A DNA stretch of 35,196 nucleotides from Bacteroidales bacterium (GTDB lineage Bacteria > Bacteroidota > Bacteroidia > Bacteroidales > UBA932), in NCBI GenBank assembly GCA_024694675.1, contig JAILJO010000008.1:1-35196 (forward strand), in the 5' to 3' direction. Shown here piece by piece: positions 1 to 6,938 of the stretch. A program made the position numbers and the translations under genes. Each line of letters starts with the position of its first letter. Position 1 is the stretch's first letter. The notes below the pieces were generated by a model that ran no database searches, had not been told where the DNA came from, and saw only the letters and a list, made by a program, of their open reading frames with translations.

Positions 1-732
1 ATAGGCACATCCCACTGGAAAGACCTCCTGTGGCTTTGCCGGATCATGAGTTTCCTGGTTTTCCTGCTCTACCCCATCGTCTGGGTTATCGAGAAGCTCC
101 ACAAATCCATCTCAGACGAGGATCCGGACACCGGCATCTCCCGCGAAGAGGTATCGGCAATGGCCAATATAGGCGAAGAGGAAGGCGTCCTGGACAACTC
201 TGAGAATAAGGTCATCCAGAATATCATCAAACTGGACGATATCAAGGCCTACGATGTCATGACGCCCCGCGTGGTAGCTGCAATAGCCCCGGAGAGCATG
301 ACCCTGAAGCAGTTCTACAAGCAGGAAGAGCTTTCCCACAATTCCCGCATCCCCGTCTACGCGGACTCCCCTGAGTTCATTACCGGATACATTCTCAGGT
401 ACGATGTCCTTGAGAACCTGGCAGAGGACAAGTTTGACATGCGCCTCAAGACCATCAAGCGCAAGATAGCCGCCTTCCACGAAGAGACCACCGTCTCCGA
501 CATCTGGGAAAGCCTCCTCAAGACCAAGGACCAGATTGCCTGCATCATTGACGATTATGGCTGCTTCCAGGGCATCATAACCCTGGAAGACATAATGGAG
601 ACCATCCTTGGCATGGAAATCATCGACGAGAACGACACCATCACGGACATGCAGCAGTATGCCCGCGAGCGCTGGCTCAAACGCAAGAACCAGTACAAGC
701 AGATTGTTCTCCCTGAAGAAGAAGATGAGTAG
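1..732 (+). CDS. CNNM/CBS-domain membrane protein (CorC/HlyC-like), 5' end missing
   Basis: The reading frame is open from base 1, so the gene starts before the window and the ATG at 46 is internal. The visible part begins with the end of a hydrophobic CNNM (DUF21) membrane domain. It is followed by the DVMTPRV motif that joins this domain to a tandem CBS pair, with the second CBS domain ending near GIITLEDIMETILGMEI. Proteins of this family sit in the inner membrane and are linked to Mg2+ or other cation export; the CBS pair binds adenine nucleotides. The protein stops shortly after the second CBS domain in an acidic tail, so the C-terminal CorC_HlyC domain of longer homologues is absent. 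Its stop codon overlaps the start of the next gene, which implies translational coupling. The family call is firm; the transported ion is unknown. Confidence 0.85.
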   Translation: MGTSHWKDLLWLCRIMSFLVFLLYPIVWVIEKLHKSISDEDPDTGISREEVSAMANIGEEEGVLDNSENKVIQNIIKLDDIKAYDVMTPRVVAAIAPESMTLKQFYKQEELSHNSRIPVYADSPEFITGYILRYDVLENLAEDKFDMRLKTIKRKIAAFHEETTVSDIWESLLKTKDQIACIIDDYGCFQGIITLEDIMETILGMEIIDENDTITDMQQYARERWLKRKNQYKQIVLPEEEDE

Positions 733-1135
733 GTTGTTCTTCAACCCTCTCACAGGGCTGTATTACCGTATTGTAGCAAGAAGGAAACCGCGCCGCGCAC
801 CTGTAACTCCTGAAGTGGAGAAACTACGTGCTGAAGCAAAGGAAACCCTTCCTGCACGCCTCCGGGAACTTGCGGATATACACGGATTCAAATACAACAA
901 GGTATTTATCAAGAATAATGTAAGCAACTGGGGCAGCTGTTCCTCCAAGGGCAACATAAACCTCAATCTTCGTCTGGTAACCCTTCCTGAAGAGCTCAGG
1001 GACTATGTTATCCTGCACGAACTCTGCCACCTCAAGTACCTGAACCACGGCAAGGAGTTCCATGCACTTCTGGAGAAGGTCTGTCCCGGTCATAAGGAAC
1101 TGGCAAAGGAACTTAAACAGTACAGGATAGTATGA
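725..1135 (+). CDS. YgjP-type zinc metallopeptidase domain protein (M48-like)
   Basis: This 136-residue protein carries HELCH at residues 98-102 and a further NH at 107-108, the HExxH...H zinc site of the YgjP/WLM-related metallopeptidase-like family. The segment NVSNWGSCSSKGNINLN (about 65-81) is the typical family signature ahead of the zinc site. I chose the ATG at 725, which overlaps the upstream stop; the frame is open further upstream but that part only shadows the CNNM gene. The family is widespread and poorly characterised, and its substrate is unknown. It is in the middle of an overlapping gene chain: the upstream stop lies at 730-732, and its own TGA overlaps the next ATG as ATGA. 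No signal peptide is seen, so it is probably cytoplasmic. Confidence 0.85.
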   Translation: MSRLFFNPLTGLYYRIVARRKPRRAPVTPEVEKLRAEAKETLPARLRELADIHGFKYNKVFIKNNVSNWGSCSSKGNINLNLRLVTLPEELRDYVILHELCHLKYLNHGKEFHALLEKVCPGHKELAKELKQYRIV

Positions 1136-2385
1136 AAAGGATTGCCATCATAGGAGCCGGGGCCGCCGGATGCTTCTGCGCCGCCAATCTGAGGAAGATG
1201 GCGCCGGAAGCATCTGTAACGCTGTTTGAGGCAGGTCCCAAACCCCTTGCAAAGCTTGCCATCACCGGTGGCGGGCGCTGCAATCTCACCAATTCCTTTG
1301 AAGGCATAAGGTCTCTGAAGGAAGCCTATCCACGCGGAGAAAGGGTTATGAAAAGGGCCCTTAAGGAGTTCTCCGTCCAGGATACCCTGGACTGGTTCAC
1401 CGCCGCCGGCGTTCCGCTTACCCTACAGGAAGACCATTGCTACTTCCCCGTCTCCCAGAATGCCATGGACGTTGTCCGCTGCCTTCAAAGAGGGATAAAA
1501 GGATGTGAGCTTAAACTCAATGCACTAATATCAGAGATTTCTCCACGCGCTTCGCTTGGTCGAAATGACAATATGTCAACGAATCGAGATAACATGTCTG
1601 TCATTTCGAGCGAAGTCGAGAAATCTAAGTGGATGGTAAATGGAGAGTGTTTTGATTACGTTGTTATCACCGGAGGTGGAGGAAGTATTGAAAGAATTGC
1701 TGCAGGACTGAAGTTGGAAACAGTTCCACCTGTACCTTCCCTGTTTACCTTCAATATAAAGGACAAGGCGCTGACTTCACTGATGGGACTTGTTGTTGAT
1801 GCTTCAGTGAGCATTCCGGGCAGCGGTTTCAAGGCCGATGGTCCCCTTCTCATCACTGACTGGGGCTTAAGCGGCCCTGCCGTCCTGAAACTCAGTTCAT
1901 ATGCCGCCAGATATCTTAGCGAGGCCGGCGACAAGGCACCTCTAAGCGTGAACTGGCTGCATTCATCGGAATCCGAGGTTAGAGACACACTGGCCGTCCT
2001 GGCCCGGGAAAACGCAGCAAAACTGCTTCTCTCCACGCATCTTCTTCCGTCTCGTCTATGGGAACATATAGTCCTAAAGGCAGGGCTCAGGAAGGACATA
2101 AGATGGGGTGAACTTGGGTCCAAAGGCATGAACAAACTGGTTGCGACGCTTGTTGGGGACAATTATTTCATTGAAGGTAAGAGCAAATTCCGCGAAGAAT
2201 TCGTAACTTGCGGTGGTGTTTCACTGGATGCCGTGGAACTTGGAACCCTCCAGAGCAAAAAGTACCCGGGTCTTTACTTCGCCGGAGAAGTGCTTGACAT
2301 AGACGCCATTACCGGCGGTTTCAACCTTCAGGCAGCATGGAGCACCGGATATGTTGTGGCCAAATCCATAGTTAAGAGCCTATGA
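1132..2385 (+). CDS. HI0933/YhiN-family FAD-dependent oxidoreductase with palindrome-encoded insert
   Basis: The 417-residue protein has an N-terminal dinucleotide-binding motif GAGAAG (residues 8-13). It also has the family signature GGGRCNLTN (46-54) and the C-terminal FAD-contacting GGFNLQAAWSTG. These place it in the HI0933/YhiN (BaiN-like) flavoprotein family, cytoplasmic enzymes of mostly unknown substrate; one member reduces bile-acid intermediates. Residues 135-165 are encoded by a palindromic repeat element (1535-1626) that keeps the frame open; this stretch looks like extra sequence between two conserved segments of the fold. The start overlaps the upstream stop as ATGA and its own stop overlaps rmuC the same way. 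The family is certain, the substrate unknown. Confidence 0.88.
   Translation: MKRIAIIGAGAAGCFCAANLRKMAPEASVTLFEAGPKPLAKLAITGGGRCNLTNSFEGIRSLKEAYPRGERVMKRALKEFSVQDTLDWFTAAGVPLTLQEDHCYFPVSQNAMDVVRCLQRGIKGCELKLNALISEISPRASLGRNDNMSTNRDNMSVISSEVEKSKWMVNGECFDYVVITGGGGSIERIAAGLKLETVPPVPSLFTFNIKDKALTSLMGLVVDASVSIPGSGFKADGPLLITDWGLSGPAVLKLSSYAARYLSEAGDKAPLSVNWLHSSESEVRDTLAVLARENAAKLLLSTHLLPSRLWEHIVLKAGLRKDIRWGELGSKGMNKLVATLVGDNYFIEGKSKFREEFVTCGGVSLDAVELGTLQSKKYPGLYFAGEVLDIDAITGGFNLQAAWSTGYVVAKSIVKSL
1535..1626. repeat. Palindromic repeat element inside the flavoprotein gene
   Basis: The left arm at 1535-1570 begins AGATTTCTCCACGC and ends GGTCGAAATGACA. The right arm at 1599-1626 begins TGTCATTTCGAGCG and ends GTCGAGAAATCT. 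The arms are inverted copies, except that the left has about 8 extra bases, and they flank a 28-base spacer. The host frame reads straight through, giving EISPRASLGRNDN from the left arm and VISSEVEKS from the right. A second copy of the same family lies at 34182-34268. Repeats with this consensus are common between genes in several Bacteroidota genomes; that statement is from memory, not from a search. Confidence 0.88.
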
Positions 2386-3608
2386 ACCTGTATCTTGCAA
2401 TAGCGCTTGCAGCCGTCCTCGCTGCCCTTGTCACTTTCCTTATCACCTTCGTCTCAATGAAGGGAAAAGAAAACCGTATAGAGAACCAGCTCATCGCAGC
2501 AAAGGAAGAACTCCGCAGTGCTGAGAAACTGCAGAAGATGCAGCAGGAGTCCTTCCAGAAGCAGCTGGAAGCCGTCCGCGGTCAGCTCACCGCAGAGACG
2601 GAAAAGCTCCTCAAACAGCGGGAAGAAGCCCTTCAGAAAAAGGCGGAGGAAACCTTCACCAGCATTACAGGTAACCTTGGGAAGGACATCAAGGCCATGC
2701 AGGAGGCCTTCGACGCCCAGAAGCGCACCCAGACGGAAGGCAATGCCTCTCTCAAGACCGTTGTAGAACAGGCCGTAAAGCATCTTCAGGAGCAGACCAC
2801 AAGCATAGGCGCCAAGGCGGACAACCTGGCCCAGGCCCTGAAAGGCCAGAACAAGATGGCCGGCACCTGGGGAGAAATAATCCTTTACAACATGCTCATA
2901 GCTGAAGGCATGGTGGAAGGCCGGGATTTCGACAAGGAAGAGACCCTTCGGGACAACCTTGGAGACATAGTCCTTAACGAGGACAGCGGAAAGCGCATGC
3001 GCCCGGACTACATCCTTCACTATCCGGACAAAACGGAGGTCATAGTGGATTCCAAAGTATCCCTGGACGCTCTCTCGGACTGGCTTGCCACGGAAGATTC
3101 CGCCGTTAAGGAGGATGCTGCACGCCGCAATCTTACCGCAATAAGGGAGCAGATTAAGAGCCTTTCCACCAAACGCTATCAGTCATATATCCGCGACGGA
3201 TACAAGACTCTGGACTATGTCATAATGTTCATCCCCTCCTACGGTGCTCTCCAGCTGGCCAAGACCCTCGCTCCCAACATTTTCAACGAGGCATACCAGC
3301 AGGGCGTCCTCCTTACCACGGAAGAGACTCTGATGCCCTTCCTCAGGATGATCCGTATTGCCTGGACCAATTATGACCAGGCCCGCAACCAGGAAAAGAT
3401 AATCAAGGCCGCCCAGACCATGATAGACCGCGTCTACGACTTCTCAAAGGCTCATGCCGCCATGGGAAGCAAACTCAAGGACGCCATGGAGGAATACGAC
3501 AAGGTAAGCGCCAAGATAAGCGATTCCGGGAATTCTATCATCACGTCTGCTAAGCAGCTTCTCAAGCTGGGCGTTCCAAAGAACCCCAAGAAACCTATAG
3601 AAGAATAA
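2382..3608 (+). CDS. rmuC: RmuC family protein (putative DNA-recombination nuclease domain)
   Basis: The 408-residue protein has one N-terminal membrane segment (about residues 3-25). A long charged coiled coil follows (about 28-115), then the RmuC domain. RPDY (207-210) and VIVDSKVSL (220-228) fit the PD-(D/E)xK-like arrangement proposed for this family. RmuC limits inverted-repeat-stimulated rearrangements in Escherichia coli, and the domain is thought to act as a membrane-tethered nuclease. Its length is close to that of other short RmuC proteins. The ATG overlaps the upstream stop as ATGA, so it ends a four-gene translationally coupled chain. Its last 14 bases overlap the 3' end of the convergent heptose gene, with no terminator between them. 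Confidence 0.92.
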   Translation: MNLYLAIALAAVLAALVTFLITFVSMKGKENRIENQLIAAKEELRSAEKLQKMQQESFQKQLEAVRGQLTAETEKLLKQREEALQKKAEETFTSITGNLGKDIKAMQEAFDAQKRTQTEGNASLKTVVEQAVKHLQEQTTSIGAKADNLAQALKGQNKMAGTWGEIILYNMLIAEGMVEGRDFDKEETLRDNLGDIVLNEDSGKRMRPDYILHYPDKTEVIVDSKVSLDALSDWLATEDSAVKEDAARRNLTAIREQIKSLSTKRYQSYIRDGYKTLDYVIMFIPSYGALQLAKTLAPNIFNEAYQQGVLLTTEETLMPFLRMIRIAWTNYDQARNQEKIIKAAQTMIDRVYDFSKAHAAMGSKLKDAMEEYDKVSAKISDSGNSIITSAKQLLKLGVPKNPKKPIEE

Positions 3609-4737
3609 AAGGTATCCCTGCGTTCAGGGCAAAATCACGGTCGTAGTGGCTGTCACCCGCCATTACGGCCTTTTTTATATCCGGGAACAGCATCCTGGCC
3701 TCATGGTACATTCCCGGATTGGGCTTGCGGCGGGGATCATCGTCACTTACGGACGTACAGGTAAGGATGGCGTCGATGCGGCCTCCGGCGGCCTGGACAC
3801 ATACGAGGAGGTACTTGTGAACCTCTGCAAGGTCAGCATCGGTCATGATTCCCTTGCCTACTCCCCTCTGGTTTGTGACTACGATTATATGCCTGAACTT
3901 CTGGGCCCAGAGAGGCATTTCCTCAAGGATTCCGGGGAGGAACTCCAACTGGCGGGGATTACGCACATAATCCCCCACTATACGTACGTTGATGGTTCCG
4001 TCGCGGTCCAGGAGAAGGGTGTCTGCATCGGCATCCAGGATTTTGGCGGAGAAGGCTTTGACGGCCCGGTACTGCGGCAGCTGGTTCTGGGCCAGGGCAT
4101 AATCGTCCGGAATTCCTATGTCAAGGAAGTACCTGTCCGTAATCCAGCCGCGGACCTTTCCACTTGCACAGAAGGGCTCCAGGACATCTTTTTCAAAGGA
4201 GAACTTATCCGGGAAGGGACTCAGGTCCAGGCCGTTAGTGGCATATACACCGCCGTTTATAAGGCCTTCTGAGACCGGTGCCTTCTCACGGAAAGCGGTG
4301 ATGCTGCCGTCCTGGGACACTTCCACGGCGCCATATCTGTCAAAGTCCTTCATGGGCTTCAGGGCTACGGTGAGAGGGGCGTCAAACGGCATTGCATCCA
4401 GATCTAGCGGGAAGAAGGTATCTCCGTTTACAACCACCACCTTGCGCTCACGGCACTTGGAAAGTGCATACTTTATTGCACCGCCCGTTCCAAGAGGCTC
4501 CTCTTCAACGGCATAATCCACTTCAAAAGGGAAAGACCGGGAGGAGACCCAGCTAATGACATCGTCCTTCAGATAACCTACAGAGAGGATTACACGGCTT
4601 ATATGGTAGCGGCCAAGCCATTCCAGCACATATGAGAGGAAAGGCTCCCCCGCTATTGGAGCCATGCATTTTGGGATATCTTTAACGACAGATCTGAGAC
4701 GGGTTCCAAGGCCGCCGGCAAGGACTACAGCTTCCAT
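3595..4737 (-). CDS. HddC-GmhB fusion: heptose-1-phosphate guanylyltransferase plus heptose bisphosphate phosphatase
   Basis: Two enzymes are joined in 380 residues. Residues 1 to about 230 are a sugar-phosphate nucleotidyltransferase with LAGGLGTRLR (6-15), PLGTGGA (81-87) and the metal-site NGD (104-106). Residues about 238-380 are a HAD phosphatase with LLLDRDGTIN (241-250; D244, D246), TNQRG (288-292), RRKPNPG (336-342) and GDSHYD (361-366). This is the HddC plus GmhB pairing of the GDP-D-glycero-alpha-D-manno-heptose pathway, which feeds surface glycans. The phosphatase half lacks the CxH...CxC zinc loop of Escherichia coli GmhB: only C327 remains before the D-rich DDDPRRKP. It starts 13 bases inside hddA. 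Specificity for manno-heptose is inferred from the neighbouring kinase. Confidence 0.87.
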   Translation of the reverse strand: MEAVVLAGGLGTRLRSVVKDIPKCMAPIAGEPFLSYVLEWLGRYHISRVILSVGYLKDDVISWVSSRSFPFEVDYAVEEEPLGTGGAIKYALSKCRERKVVVVNGDTFFPLDLDAMPFDAPLTVALKPMKDFDRYGAVEVSQDGSITAFREKAPVSEGLINGGVYATNGLDLSPFPDKFSFEKDVLEPFCASGKVRGWITDRYFLDIGIPDDYALAQNQLPQYRAVKAFSAKILDADADTLLLDRDGTINVRIVGDYVRNPRQLEFLPGILEEMPLWAQKFRHIIVVTNQRGVGKGIMTDADLAEVHKYLLVCVQAAGGRIDAILTCTSVSDDDPRRKPNPGMYHEARMLFPDIKKAVMAGDSHYDRDFALNAGIPFILL

Positions 4738-5744
4738 GACACAGCACCTTCATGAGTGAACTGGAACGGCACCACCCTGCCGGGAAGTTTGGAAAGGGCC
4801 TCGCTCACGGCTACACGCTTTTCCGGAGGCACCATGAGCATGATGAAACCACCGCCGCCGGCGCCGGAAACCTTGCCTGAAATGGCTCCTGCGCCCATTG
4901 CAGTATCGAATGCTTCCTGAATCATGGGATTGGTGATGGCGTCCGCCATCTTCTTTTTGTCCTCCCATGCGGAACCTATGATCTGCGCAAAGCGAGCCAT
5001 GTCACCCTGTAGCAGCGCCAGCTTCATGTCCACAGCGCTCTGCTTTATCCGGTGCATGGCCTCAACAGCAACTGCGTTACCGGATTTGGCGGCTTTCTGC
5101 TGCTCACTGATGATTACCGCTCCGTCACGGCTGCGGCCTGTGAAATACAGGAGCATTGAGCCCTCCAATTCCCTTATAATCCAGTCCTTCACGCGGAGAG
5201 GATTCACTATTACCATGTCCGATGTAAGGAATTCCATGAAATTGAATCCGCCGAATGCCGCGGCATACTGGTCCTGCTTACCGCCTGCAAGGAGAAGGTC
5301 CTTGCGTTCAATCTCATACGCAAGCCTGGCGAGTTCATAGTCCCCCAGGGGCACTCCCAGCCACTCCGCAAAGCATTTTAGGATGCACACTACCAAGGTG
5401 GAAGATGTTCCAAGGCCGGAACCGGCGGGAGCATCGTTATAGGTAGTTATCTCAAAACCACAGGGAAGCGGGCCGAAATCCCTTGCCACACGATTTGCAA
5501 CGCCGTCAACAAGAATGGCGCCGCTGCAAATTGGGCCTGTACCGAATGGAATCTCAGTGTCGATTCCGGCATCGGCCGCATTAACCCTCACTACGGGCAG
5601 GTTCAGCGGCTTGATTGTACAGTAAGCATAGAGGTTTATGGTGGCATTGAGGACGTTGCCGCCGAACATGTCGCTGTACGGGGACACGTCCGTGCCTCCG
5701 CCTGCAAGGCCAAGCCTCAGAGGTGCTTTGGAACGGATAATCAT
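4725..5744 (-). CDS. hddA: D-glycero-alpha-D-manno-heptose-7-phosphate kinase (GHMP family)
   Basis: This 339-residue GHMP kinase shows all three family motifs. PLRLGLAGGGTDVSPY is at residues 8-23, PAGSGLGTSS (the ATP loop) at 106-115 and KVSGAGGGGF at 291-300. This form of motif 1 is typical of HddA, which phosphorylates heptose 7-phosphate at C1 to give the alpha 1,7-bisphosphate. The adjacent fused gene can then dephosphorylate and guanylylate that product. A sedoheptulose-7-phosphate isomerase (GmhA) is needed to start the pathway and is not in this window. Its ATG overlaps the stop of the flavodiiron gene as TAATG, and its 3' end overlaps hddC-gmhB by 13 bases. L-fucose kinase-type relatives share the fold, so the exact sugar rests partly on context. 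Confidence 0.86.
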   Translation of the reverse strand: MIIRSKAPLRLGLAGGGTDVSPYSDMFGGNVLNATINLYAYCTIKPLNLPVVRVNAADAGIDTEIPFGTGPICSGAILVDGVANRVARDFGPLPCGFEITTYNDAPAGSGLGTSSTLVVCILKCFAEWLGVPLGDYELARLAYEIERKDLLLAGGKQDQYAAAFGGFNFMEFLTSDMVIVNPLRVKDWIIRELEGSMLLYFTGRSRDGAVIISEQQKAAKSGNAVAVEAMHRIKQSAVDMKLALLQGDMARFAQIIGSAWEDKKKMADAITNPMIQEAFDTAMGAGAISGKVSGAGGGGFIMLMVPPEKRVAVSEALSKLPGRVVPFQFTHEGAVSWKL

Positions 5745-6913
5745 TACTCCAGGATTGCGTCTGCAAGAGCCTCAAGGGCAGGGATATCGGCAGGAGTCAT
5801 GCGGCTGCGGATGGTAACCATATTACCCACCTCGGTGACTTCCTTCATCTGTGAGAACATATCCCTCATGACCTTTCCGGCCGTAGGGCCCCAGGTGCCA
5901 TTTTCCACAAGGGCTACCTTTCTCTTCTGCCAGGCCTTCATCTGAAGGGTATGGAGGAAGTTGTATGCGGGTGTGAAGAGGCCTGCATCGTAAGAACTGG
6001 CGCAGAGGACCATCCTGCCATAGCGGAATGCGTCTTCAACGGCTTCTGCCATGTCGTCGCGGCAGAGGTCGCTGGTGGCCACCTTGGGGCAGCCTTTAGC
6101 CTTGAGGATATCGGCAAGTTTAAGGGCGGCTTCAGCGGTGCCTCCGTGAATGGATGCATAAGCCACGAAAACACCCTCAGTCTCTACTCCATAGGAACTC
6201 CAGGTATTGTAAAGGTCCAGATACGGCTTGAGGTCTCCCCTGAGGATGGGACCGTGAAGAGGGGCTATAACCGAAGGTGCCGTGGCGGCGGCTTTCTTCA
6301 GAAGCGCCTGAACCTGAGGGCCGTACTTGCCGCAGATGTTGAAATAGTAGCGGCGGGCTTCGCAGGCCCAGTCATCGTCCTCGTCAATGAAGAATCCGCA
6401 CTTCCCGAGGGAACCGAATTTGCCGAAGGCATCGGCACTGAAAAGGACGGGGCCATACAGGCTTACCATGACCTCAGGCCAGTGGACCATGGCTGCGGAG
6501 AAGAATTTGAGGGATTCTTTTCCAAGGTCGATTGAGTCCCCTTCCTTGACGGCAGCGGTCTTGAAGGCCACACCGGGAGCGAACTGGGCAAGGTACTTGA
6601 GGCCCATTGCGCTTGTAATGATGGTTGCCTCCGGGTACCTGGCGGCAAAGGCAGCGGCGGAACCGGAGTGGTCCGGCTCAATGTGGTGCATCACAAGGTA
6701 ATCCGGCTTGCGGCCGCCCAGGGCTTTCTCCAGATTGGAAAGCCATTCATCAGTCTTAGAGGCATCTACGGTGTCCATCACAGCCACCTTGCTGTCCAGG
6801 ATTACATATGAATTGTAAGCCATTCCCTCCGGAATGATGTACTGGCCTTCGAAGAGGTCGAGCTCATTGTCGTCAACCCCGATGTAGATAATGTTATCAG
6901 TTATAGTTTTCAT
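5744..6913 (-). CDS. Flavodiiron protein (FprA/rubredoxin:oxygen oxidoreductase type)
   Basis: The 389-residue protein has an N-terminal metallo-beta-lactamase-like diiron domain. All expected iron ligands are present: H77, E79, D81 and H82 in HIEPDH, then H144, D161 and H220. From about residue 248 a flavodoxin domain follows, with the FMN loop AYASIHGGTAE. Enzymes of this kind reduce O2 to water or NO to N2O in the cytoplasm of anaerobes, using electrons from rubredoxin or a similar carrier. I start at the ATG at 6913 rather than 6931: a -7 element sits just upstream and homologues begin near MKTITDNI. It leads a unit in which hddA overlaps its stop codon. Oxygen versus nitric oxide as the main substrate cannot be told from sequence. 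Confidence 0.93.
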   Translation of the reverse strand: MKTITDNIIYIGVDDNELDLFEGQYIIPEGMAYNSYVILDSKVAVMDTVDASKTDEWLSNLEKALGGRKPDYLVMHHIEPDHSGSAAAFAARYPEATIITSAMGLKYLAQFAPGVAFKTAAVKEGDSIDLGKESLKFFSAAMVHWPEVMVSLYGPVLFSADAFGKFGSLGKCGFFIDEDDDWACEARRYYFNICGKYGPQVQALLKKAAATAPSVIAPLHGPILRGDLKPYLDLYNTWSSYGVETEGVFVAYASIHGGTAEAALKLADILKAKGCPKVATSDLCRDDMAEAVEDAFRYGRMVLCASSYDAGLFTPAYNFLHTLQMKAWQKRKVALVENGTWGPTAGKVMRDMFSQMKEVTEVGNMVTIRSRMTPADIPALEALADAILE

Positions 6914-6919
6914 GGTACA

Positions 6920-6927
6920 CAAAGTTA
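6920..6927 (-). promoter_or_regulatory. Putative -7 element for the flavodiiron/heptose unit
   Basis: TAACTTTG on the minus strand matches the Bacteroidota -7 consensus TAnnTTTG. It ends 7 bases before the ATG at 6913, so the predicted leader is only a few bases. No good -33 TTTG is present at the usual spacing, and it lies just downstream of the mnmA stop. Transcript mapping would be needed to confirm it. Confidence 0.5.
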
Positions 6928-6938
6928 GCAAAATAAAA

